A DNA stretch of 64,000 nucleotides from Prunella strophiata (taxonomy: Eukaryota; Chordata; Aves; Passeriformes; Prunellidae): the NCBI GenBank assembly GCA_036583965.1, contig JAZBQD010000034.1:14383040-14447039 (forward strand), in the 5' to 3' direction. Shown here piece by piece: positions 11,674-19,801 of the stretch. Made by a program: the position numbers and the translations under genes. The notes under the pieces were generated by a model. It made no database searches, had not been told where the DNA came from, and saw only the letters and a list, made by a program, of their open reading frames with translations. Each line of letters starts with the position of its first letter. Position 1 is the first letter of the stretch.

Positions 11674-14181
11674 ATTGAATATGATAGAAATCACACATAT
11701 TTGGAGATTATAATTAGCTGTTATGGATGGAGTCTAACTAATTAGGGTTCCATGAAATCAGGTAACTTGAGAAATTTAAATGCAATTAAAGAGGGATAAT
11801 AAAGTATAGTATCATGGAAAATGCTTTGGCATTTTGTAGTAATGGAAGTCTGCCTTGCTTGGAAAATTTTAAAGTAGACAAAGTATATTTTAAAGAACAC
11901 CATGAGAAAGCAGGCATTTAAACATAGGTCTGTACCACTTGCAATTCAATTTTTTGTTCTCTTCTTTTGGTGCTGTGTGATTCATTCCAACAGCACAGAA
12001 GATTGTCTACAGATTATGATTCCAAAAGTTTTGGTTCCAAAAGTACAAACTCCTCAATTGAAAATTTAGGTTATTGCATCTCCTCAGGACACTTTAATGC
12101 CTATTATTGTTTCTCATTTTTTCAATTAAATATTCTTTAAATGCACTACTGGAAGTTTTTTCCTTTCATTTGACCAGCAGACTAGATTTCCCATTTCAGC
12201 TGATCTCTGTGAAAAGAAAATTAGAATAAATATGTTTACAGGCCAGCCTATTTAATTTTAATTTCCCTTGCTCTCTGTTGAAATAAAGCAATTTACTGCA
12301 TTTCCCTTGGTCTTCAAGAAAGTTTTGGACAACATTCATTATCTGGAAAAGTTTGGTTTGCCTTTGTATTTCTTCTGGAACAGGTGCCAGAGTGCTCAAT
12401 AAAATCTAAAATAAAGACAACATACACTCCAAGATTGCCTCTTAAAATCTAAGTAATATTTCATCTAGGATGGAAGATCAGTTATTCTATCAGAAATAAC
12501 TTTTTGCTGCCACAAGATTAACAAAATTTGCAGTGTTCCAAAAAGACTTTCACCTATGTTAAAACAACTACCTATTTTCATGATTCATATGGAAGAAAAT
12601 TAGAAGACATCATGACCTTCCATGACATTGCAGCTAGCAAGAAGAACAAGAAATATCAGCTTCCCAAAGCACCAGAGAAGCCTGATTGAAATTATTCATA
12701 ATATAATGAGCTGTAGTGACTGATCTGATGGCAATTGTTATTACCCACAATTTTTCCAGACAGGATGAATGCTGTAGTCTGAAGCCTTTCACATTTTCCT
12801 TTCCCTTACACCACCTTTTTGGGCCATAAAACTTTGGTGAAAGACAAGATCCCAGACAAGACTGATTCATAGATCAAAATCTTTTTTATGGGATGGAATA
12901 ACCAATTTTAAGGCAAGCCCGTCTCATGTTTCTGCATAACAATCTTGAATCTGGATCTGAATTTATGTTGTAATTCCATGGTGGATATTTTTCCCTTATA
13001 CAAAACAAGTTCTACTGTATTCCCTACTTCTCATGTTCCCATGGTAAAAGATCTAAACTGGGATGGTTTCTATGTGTTAGGGGAAATAAATAAGATCCCT
13101 CTGCAGATTTATTCCTTAGCACCTACTGGCCCACTTATTCTGTTCTGTACTGGTTTTAGCAAGGATTAACAAACAATCAATTGCCTCACAGGCTAATGCA
13201 ACACTGGAAAAGCTAGAACATTCACTCAGATTGAAATTTCAAAGATAGACAGAAAAGGCAATTTGCCATCCTACCCAAAGAGCTACAATTATTGATATTC
13301 TTCACCACAGAACAGAGCTTAAATCCACAATATTTAGAAACTTGTAAAATGCCAGCTTTTTTTTAAAAGTTGGCAAGGAGAGGAGTGCAGTTTTTTTTTA
13401 ATGACAAATCATTACCTATATGTGGGCCTAAGTTTAGCCCCTAAACAAGCAAACCTATTGCTTTCCTGTTTAACCAGCAGGACATAAAAATAAAAATCTG
13501 ACGAACACATGCAGGAGAAACAAACAGAAATGACAGTCCCATGTGATAAAAGCCACAGTTCTGTAAGATCTTGCTCATGAAAGCACATGTTATATAAAGC
13601 ACTGTTGATTATTTTGAGGGATGACAGGCACATTCATAGAGATAGAAGTTTTACACTTCTGACTCCCAGATGTGATATTTTATCGGGGAGAAATAATTTG
13701 CTACTTTGCTGAGAGAACAGTTTTGATACAATAAAACATAATTTTCAATCTTCTGAATGTCCTAAAAGCAAGAAGTCATGAAGTACTTTGAAGAAGCGAG
13801 CACAGGCACATGTAGTTAATTCATTTAGAGATGACTAAACAGAGGCATATATTGCTATCTTTCATTTCTTTACAGGTTCATTTTACACACTGCCTAAGAA
13901 AGGAAAAAAATAACTGAAAGCTAGTCAACAATGTAGAGCATAAAATAAACTTTAGTTCAAAAGGTCAGGTTTTTAAGTGATTTCTTGGCATCTAAGAATC
14001 CAAACAAGTCCTATGACAGACCTTGTTCTCTGCTACCTTATATTGATAGAATTAAAGCCTCTTGAAAATGTGTTAGAAATTCAGCTGCTGGTAGCTCTTT
14101 AAGCACCTGTTTTCAGTGCACTGCATGTCTAAGAGGCTGATAGACACACCAATACAGTGAAACTCAAATTTAACTTCCCAG

Positions 14182-14238
14182 TACAATAATACTTTAAAAA
14201 AACCCAAAACAACTTAATACAATAGTACTTTAAAAAAA
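14182..14238. repeat. Short direct repeat, 21 bp, one mismatch
   Basis: TACAATAATACTTTAAAAAA and TACAATAGTACTTTAAAAAA lie 36 bp apart start to start, just downstream of exon B's donor side. Confidence 0.9.
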
Positions 14239-14416
14239 TCTTTCCCTGTATAAGAACAAATACCAGGTGATATACAGTGGCCATGACTTTTCCCTATTTC
14301 ACCTAATGACTGTGTTTTTTCAGCAGTTATTTATTAATTTTTTAAACAAAAAGCCTCACCATTGATCAAAGATCTTGACCCAATGTTTTTGGTAATAAAA
14401 GCCATACCAAGCTTAC

Positions 14417-14919
14417 CTGCTGTAGATGTAGCATCCCATGTGATTGATTTCTTTGTCTAATTTATACCGCCGGAAGTCCTCCCAAGCATCTTTGATGGCT
14501 GTGATGGCCATTATAACACAAATTGGGATCACAGACACCTCTGGCTGGAAAGCATTCACCACTGGCACAAAATTCAGCAGTGCAATGAACACAAAATAAA
14601 TATTGGCAAAGCGGTGCAACTGCTCATAGATGTTTTTAGGGAGGAAAGTTAAGACAGTATATTTTGTGGTCTTAATTTCATTGGAGTCATAGTATCTGTT
14701 TGGATTTTCCTTCCACTTCTTGCTTCCAAAGGGCAAATTGGAAATGACCACACGCTTATTTTCATTTTTCTTCTTTCTTTTCCTTCCTTTCCCTCTCTTC
14801 TCCAGCTCCTCATTTTGGGTTTCTGTGTCTGAAGCACCACACTGGCAGCAGGTTTCCTTGAAAAAATGTTTTTTCCATGTCATTCTAGAGAAGCAACCTG
14901 GAGCAATTTTCCTTGACAT
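14417..14919 (-). CDS. ATP10B: Alternative first coding exon of ATP10B, ATP10A-like (N-tail, TM1, TM2)
   Basis: The open frame runs from the first ATG (bases 14917-14919, A at -3) for 167 codons plus two bases to the donor CAG|GTAAGC. A CAG acceptor preceded by pyrimidines would place the exon start near 14959; the frame is open further upstream but has no ATG. The product starts [10 protein letters not shown] and has a strongly basic segment at residues 42-56 ([12 protein letters not shown]). The P4 core follows: [31 protein letters not shown]1 at about 105-122, the loop [10 protein letters not shown]2 at about 128-146, and [12 protein letters not shown] at the end. [11 protein letters not shown] and VNAFQP are nearly identical to ATP10A, whereas exon A is ATP10B-type. 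It covers the conserved core of exons C and D without an intron. Its phase-2 end makes Arg with exon A. It is undamaged and is the likely functional start. Whether it is a second promoter's first exon or an internal alternative exon cannot be read here. Confidence 0.85.
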
Positions 14920-14959
14920 CTTGTTTTTCTTTGAAAAAGTTCCTTCAAGTTGAAAACCA
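14920..14959 (-). other. Probable 5' untranslated part and acceptor of the alternative ATP10B exon
   Basis: On the minus strand a pyrimidine-leaning stretch ends in CTGACTTCAG at base 14960, followed by 40 bases to the ATG at 14919. The AG is a reasonable splice acceptor, so an upstream non-coding exon could join here. Alternatively transcription may start further upstream; the reading frame stays open to about 15099 with no ATG. No TATA box is evident. The choice between spliced exon and true first exon is inference. Confidence 0.4.
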
Positions 14960-16507
14960 CTGAAGTCAGAAGAGTTCAATAGTCCAAATGAACTCCCAAA
15001 TGGTGGAGAGAAGAGTTGAGATGTCTGAATCCCAGGGCTGCCTCCTCCACTCCAACCTCCACGTACCCAGGGCCAGGGATCATCCTGACTCAGCTGCACC
15101 AGGTCCTAGATCCTGCTGGGGCAGCTGCACCTCACGTCTGCCAAAAGCATCCTGAATGTTTTGTTCTTCCTGCCAGCAGATGCCTGGAGGCCCTGTTCAG
15201 ACCATTTCCCCTCTCTGCTCGTATGAAGTGTCTCTGCTTTAACACAGAGCAGTGGCAAAGCTGAGAACACACACACACGATTTTCACAGGTGGCTCCAGG
15301 AGTTTCAGAATCACTTTATGACCCTGGGAGTTGCCAGGAAGCTCAAAGGTAATGGGCAGAGCTCTGCGTCCCAGATGTCAACAAAGGATTGCTACAAGCC
15401 TCAGTACAGACAGTATTTCTCTTTTATTTTCTCTATCTATTGTTTATTTTCATGACCATAAGATTGATTATTATTAAACAAACAACCAACCCCCTTCCCC
15501 CAAGCCAAGTAAACCTACGATTTTGTAGCCAGAGGAATCAGAAATAGACATAAGCAAGTGAAGTGCAATGTACCTGGGTTGCCCCTCAGCCTGATCCTTC
15601 TCCCCAACAGACCCCAAACCTTCCTCTCTCACCTAGACACTCCTTCCCCTTTGAGCCTTCTTCCTCTGACACATAAATATGTCAGCACTGATGAGGGCTA
15701 ATTTCCAGAAGAGCTAATGATATGTATGTTAACCACAGCAATTTTCTTCTCTGTGGTCTGGGCTTAAGGGCAGGTGAAAAAAGGAAAGCACACAAATATT
15801 TAAACTTATTTTAAATGAAAACTCCTGTTTGCTTCATGATGTAGCGACAAGTTAAGCAGTCTCAAGTTAGTACTTGGACAAGAAACTCTGATGAAATCGA
15901 AATGTTGCAACAAGAACTGCAGTGAAATTATTTCTTCCTTCTGAGTCAGTATTGAGCAAACAGCTCCCTGCAGGTGTTGTACCAGCTCCAAAGCCAAGCC
16001 GGCCTGTATTGATCTCTCTGCTTACTGGAAGTCCTAAAACTTTTTTATCTCCTGATTATTGTTATTATATGATTCACCTTGAATGTAGTTGATCATTAAT
16101 TTCTGTATTATTGGTTTTAGTGTGAAACATCTGAAAGACACTGTTCCAGTTTTCTGTACAGCCCCAGTCTTCTGTTCCAGACTTGAGTAAGTTCCATTTA
16201 TCCTCCAGATCCTTCTGCTGTCAGGAGAGGATGTTGTGTGAGTTGACAGGCTGCTCTGAAAGCTTGGAATGAAAACCTGTGTATATCAGCACACAGTGCT
16301 GTGATATGAAACAAAGCCTCAGTGATACTGAGATGATTTAAGTGAGATAAATAAGGCATTTCTAAAAGTAGAAAAAATATTTTGTAATGGCTCTTCCAAA
16401 CTTACAGTATTCTGAAAGGTCAGCAAGGGAGTTACTGTAAAATCAGATGAAGCAGTTTCTATCACAGCAGAAAGCAAGTAAACAAATAATTGATTTAATT
16501 TACTTAC
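14960..16507 (-). other. Spacer between alternative exons B and D
   Basis: If exon D is used this is intron; if exon B is a first exon, its promoter should be here. The minus-strand stretch at about 15000-15230 is GC-richer than its surroundings and precedes exon B, but I see no TATA box or CpG island. A short (AC)n tract lies at 15268-15279. Nothing else recognisable. Confidence 0.5.
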
Positions 16508-16702
16508 TTGTCATATACCCTGGTTTTAGTGAAGTTTATTATCTTATCATACTGATATTTTCTGTAGTCTTCAATAGCATCCTTGATCATGCTGGCAAGC
16601 AGCACCATGACCAGAGGCAGCATTGTAATCTCCCTGTGGAAGACTTCCACTTGTGGGAACCAGTTCAGAACCACCAGGAAGAAAAAGTAAGGATTACCCA
16701 GC
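16508..16702 (-). CDS. ATP10B: ATP10B-type TM1-TM2 exon, open but possibly unused
   Basis: This 195-nt segment has an acceptor (CCTTTTCAG before 16702) and an excellent donor (GACAA|GTAAGT after 16508). It encodes 64 codons plus split ends: LGNPYFFFLVVLNWFPQVEV, then FHREITMLPLVMV, then MIKDAIEDYRKY and TRVYDK. NW.P..EVFHREITMLPL is the class V signature of ATP10B/ATP10D and differs from the ATP10A-like VNAFQPE of exon B. The reading frame is intact. Spliced to exon A it gives ..VYDKEEHAYV.., matching the human ATP10B junction. Two positions look odd: the very conserved ANLYF after the FHR motif reads GNPYF, putting a proline at the start of TM1, and the usual tryptophan or alanine before it is leucine. 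Because its partner exon C is broken, this exon is either a relic still early in decay or is joined to an unseen exon. Confidence 0.7.
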
Positions 16703-17529
16703 CTGAAAAGGTATAAAATAAATTAAAGTAGTCAGAAATTAGAAAGTATCCTTTCCTTAATGAACAACCCCCATTCTGTGTCAAAGGAACATTAATAATT
16801 TCACTCCTCTACCCTCTTTTTCCTTTCTCCAGAACAAATTAATCAGCTGCTTAACCAAGATGCAAATTTTTTCTTCAGAAGAGCTGGTGACATACATTTT
16901 CATACTGTTATAGCTAGCTCCAGTTTTCTCACATGTTGGAAACACTATTTGTCTCTGGGATTTCCAAGGTCTTTAATGGCCCCTCACCACTTCAGTCTTG
17001 AAAATAAGCACAAAATTGAGCAAAAGCCAAACAAACCTTAAAAAAACTGAGCAATGAATTTATAGAAATGTACCCATCAGGAATCCATGAAGGATTCTGC
17101 AAATGGCAAGTCAAATTAGGAACGGACCAAACTAGTATACAGAATGAAAATTTCAAAGCTAGAGATGGATATACAACTTCCATTTCTCTTTATTGTGATG
17201 ATCGCTCCCTGGACACCTTTTTGACTTGATTCTTTATGCTGGCAAGGGGTGTCACATAATTTTAAACCAGCATTTTGAAAAAAACCTGACCTTGCACTTG
17301 CACATACGTATTTCCACATCTGTATACAGTCACTTTGTGACATTAAAATATATCAAAATTGAGCTGCTGACATCCACAGAATTTCACAATTGTCTCAACA
17401 CATCCAATGAATTCTTTTTGTGCTCTAAAAACCAGAGGTTTATGCAAAACAAAACCAGAAGGATTTTTAAATAAAAACTTGCCTTTTTCACAAAGAGAAC
17501 TGTTGAAGCATTCAGTTAAAAAAGCTGGT
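16703..17529 (-). other. Intronic sequence between exon D and the hairpin
   Basis: AT-rich sequence upstream of the exon D acceptor. Both strands were read for coding motifs, CR1 landmarks and LTR ends; nothing was recognised. Confidence 0.5.
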
Positions 17530-17572
17530 CACTGCAGTGGTTAAGCACTCTCTGTGCTTAACCACTTCAGTG
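17530..17572. repeat. Near-perfect hairpin, 19-bp stem
   Basis: CACTGCAGTGGTTAAGCAC (17530-17548), then the loop TCTCT, then GTGCTTAACCACTTCAGTG (17554-17572). The inner 13 pairs are perfect, and the whole 19-bp stem has one mismatch. It lies between exon D and the LTR-like block. The stem is too short for a typical pre-miRNA; it could be a folded-repeat remnant or a cruciform-forming palindrome. Confidence 0.8.
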
Positions 17573-17589
17573 TCAACTGAGGGCCATTT

Positions 17590-18027
17590 TGTTACAAATT
17601 ATCATCACCTAAATTTTAGTAGGGTTGCAGCTACAAAAGCAGGCCTTCTCTATCACAGTCAAATGTCTCCATCACAGTTTTCTGAGAGAGTTCTTGATCA
17701 TTGAATCCTCAAGGGATCATTGAATTATCACAGTTGAGAGAGCCACGATACACAGAGTATCACCACACAATTTCAGAAAGCTTCAACCCATACAGAGCAA
17801 CACCACCCCACTTCAGAAGGCTCCAAGCAGCTGCCCTCCTTATTCTTTAGCCCAACCTTTTATCCCCTCATGTTCATGCACTGCACCTGTGTGCCTCTGC
17901 TCCCTTTGGTGTTGGTCAGTGCCCCTGGGCACTCCATGGCTCATTGCTGTCAGTGCTGCTCACCTGCTGCTCTCAGCTGTGCCCACTGGGGATGAGGCTG
18001 GGCTGCAGCCCCATCCCAATCACCACA
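17590..18027 (-). mobile_element. LTR-like element in antisense strand orientation beside exon C
   Basis: On the minus strand the block could start TGTGGTGATTGGGATGGGG and end TTTGTAACA (TGT...ACA). It contains a TATA box GGATAAAAGG (plus-strand 17856-17865) and AATAAGG just beyond. Downstream are imperfect repeats: two units of about 40 bp at 17748-17830 containing CAGAAAGCTTCAA and CAGAAGGCTCCAA, and GATCATTGAAT occurring twice near 17697-17730. The promoter-then-repeats layout resembles songbird ERV LTRs, but I recognise the style rather than a named family. No target duplication was found, so borders are provisional. Its right end is only about 35 bp into the intron after exon C, and its TATA box points towards exons D, B and A. 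Confidence 0.42.
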
Positions 18028-18061
18028 AACTGTGTGCTTACATTGAATGAATTTTTTTTAC

Positions 18062-18357
18062 CTGTGAAACTGTCTCAAAAGATTTTGTGGCAAAAAAGTG
18101 AACCACTGTGTACTTTGTGGTCCGTATCCTGTTTCTAGAATAAAGTGTAGAAGCTTGTTTCCCAGTCTTTCCACTGTCTCCCATTGGCAGGCAACACAAT
18201 CCTCCATGTGTTTAGACTGAGTTTTGGTTTGTCTCTGGCAGAAAACAGCAGTGGTGTTGATTCTGACAGAGCCTGGGAGGGAGTGTGAGCTCCCCGTCGC
18301 TGCCAACGGCACCAAGCCGAGTCCACAGACAAAGCCATTCACAGCAGGGAGGGCAGG
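18062..18357 (-). pseudogene. ATP10B: Degenerate ATP10B first coding exon (MALSVDS start)
   Basis: The exon-like segment has a strong acceptor (TTGTCTTTCAG before 18357) and a donor (CAG|GTAAAA after 18062). The ATG at 18336-18338 opens MALSVDSAWCRWQ, close to the human ATP10B N-terminus MALSVDSSWHRWQ, and continues through STPLLF and RIVLPANG. The frame then hits TAG at 18135-18137. One base on, another frame reads RNRIRTTKYTVVH, the conserved P4 motif. After a run of six T the remaining core FLPQNL..QFHR continues in a third frame, with a further compensating disturbance at LLR where LFE is expected. Thus at least two net +1 shifts lie within about 70 bases of the most conserved part. Translation from the ATG would give 67 residues without membrane segments. 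Splice sites are retained, so decay looks recent. Assembly error could explain one homopolymer shift but hardly all the changes. Confidence 0.8.
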
Positions 18358-19750
18358 CTGAAAGACAAATGCATGACAAGTGCTGAAATCCAGTTCCATT
18401 CTGGTAGAAAACTCCCTTCATCTTTTGCAAGCAGAGGTTTAACACAAAGACAATTCTCCTGCTCAGTGCCTTGCATGTTCTTCGATCTCAGGACTTCTGC
18501 AGAGAATGCACAGAATAAAAGACACAACAAAACCTTCAATATGAGAAAATCTATTTCTATCTCTGGGGGAGAAAAAAATATCTAAAATTGATTTTCTGTG
18601 TCTTAGAACAGCAAATTGACAGAGATAAAGCCAATTTAACAGTGGTGAACATTGACTTTTCCATCATGAATCCTGTATCCTATTTTTCAAATTATAAAGT
18701 ACCACCAAATCTATTCAGGCATTTTTCTTAAAATGTCTGACTTTCTTACAATACTTTTCTAGTTCATTCTTACTTATAGTGGGACTGGTTCAGGTTTTGA
18801 ATCTTAATAGCTCAGATAATAAAGAGCTGCAGCATCAGCTTAATCACATTTATACACAGGTAACAGTTTTCCAAAGTCTTCAAAGAAATCTGATTTGAAA
18901 GGAAAATGCCAGCCAGCACTAAAACAATGGATGTTTTATGGGTTGGAGAGATAAAGGAATTAAGTCTCCCAGTACTAATCCTATTATCATTGAAAATTTG
19001 TCTCCTGGTTTCTCACACATCCACAGCTGCAGGTGTGATGCAGCGTGCCAGACGCTCGGGCTCCAGCCACGCAAGAGTAGGTGCTGCTGTGCTCAATCTG
19101 AGCACAGCAAAATCTCACTCAAACAGCTGGAGTTTGAGAACTGGAAACTGCCATACAATGACAAGGCACTAAATGTGCAAAAGCAAACCAAAAATAAAAG
19201 GCACTGGCCTTGTGCAGCTTCAAGGTTCCACTGAACAAAACATGTGAACTGAATTCACCTAATTTAGACTTGGGGAAATACAGAGTATGCGACTTTCTCT
19301 AGAAAAAAACCCAAACCCTTAATCATATTCAAAAATATGTGCATGTTTGAGTCTTGGAAGAAGAGAAACTACTCTGCCAGTGTGTAAATGAATGAGTATT
19401 TGACTGAAATCAAAGTTATATTCAACATATACTAACTTAGAGCCATGTCCTTACAGTGTAATCTTTAAACTGTGGTGCTGAAGGATTTTATAATGAAAAG
19501 GCACAAATTCCATTGTTGGTGGTTACCAAAACACACATAGTGAGCATTCAGTGAAAACATTGTAGGGAAATAATGCAGCTCATCTTTTCTAGGTTAAAGG
19601 CTGGATACCTGGAAGATTCTGCCACCTTGCTCTTGTTCTGAGCAATTAATTCCCCAGTTGATTTCAGCTTAAATTAAGATCTGAACAGTGGATGGAAAGT
19701 GACCCAGATACATATTATACTACATACATCTTTAACCACATTATAGCATA

Positions 19751-19753
<3 letters not shown>
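18358..19753. other. Sequence upstream of ATP10B exon C
   Basis: Directly 5' of exon C the minus strand shows a good acceptor, so exon C was an internal exon and an upstream non-coding exon should exist to the right. No promoter, CpG island or exon is recognisable in this stretch. Several short overlapping open frames occur but have no known motifs. Confidence 0.5.

Positions 19754-19791
<38 letters not shown>
19754..19791. repeat. (TA)n microsatellite
   Basis: About 19 uninterrupted TA units, followed by ACACACATATATC. A simple dinucleotide tract likely to vary in length between individuals and to misassemble. Confidence 0.95.

Positions 19792-19801
<10 letters not shown>

Larger units (their letters stand above)
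4007..14416 (-). other. Long intron between ATP10B exons B/D and A
   Basis: About 10.4 kb lies between the exon B donor and the exon A acceptor. Both strands were checked for P4-ATPase exons and none was found. Apart from a probable solo LTR at 11.34-11.67 kb, short imperfect duplications and a (GAG)6 tract, I see only AT-rich unique-looking sequence. Open frames here are short and show no family motifs. Confidence 0.75.
3802..18357 (-). other. ATP10B: 5' part of the ATP10B gene (class V P4-ATPase), left-incomplete
   Basis: Four exon-like segments on the minus strand lie in the order expected for the 5' end of a P4-ATPase of the ATP10 family: N-terminal exon (18.1-18.4 kb), TM1-TM2 exon (16.5-16.7 kb), an alternative N-terminal plus TM1-TM2 exon (14.4-14.9 kb) and the first actuator-domain exon (3.8-4.0 kb). 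The last matches vertebrate ATP10B better than ATP10A or ATP10D, as recalled, not aligned. ATP10B works with a CDC50/TMEM30 subunit and is reported to flip glucosylceramide and phosphatidylcholine in late endosomes and lysosomes. The phosphorylation (DKTGT), nucleotide-binding and remaining membrane exons are not here and should lie left of the window. Upstream non-coding exons may lie further right. Confidence 0.85.

Noticed and set aside
14720..14953. Plus-strand frame over exon B
   Set aside because: Antisense shadow of the ATP10B exon; the Phe/Leu/Ser-rich product reflects the Lys-rich sense strand.
14920..15099. N-terminal extension of exon B beginning VQLSQDD
   Set aside because: The codon at 15097-15099 is GTG, not ATG, and there is no ATG before 14919; a CAG acceptor at about 14960 also fits the shorter exon.
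17530..17572. microRNA gene
   Set aside because: The stem is about 19 bp with a 5-nt loop, shorter than a normal pre-miRNA of about 30 bp, and flanking pairing is poor.
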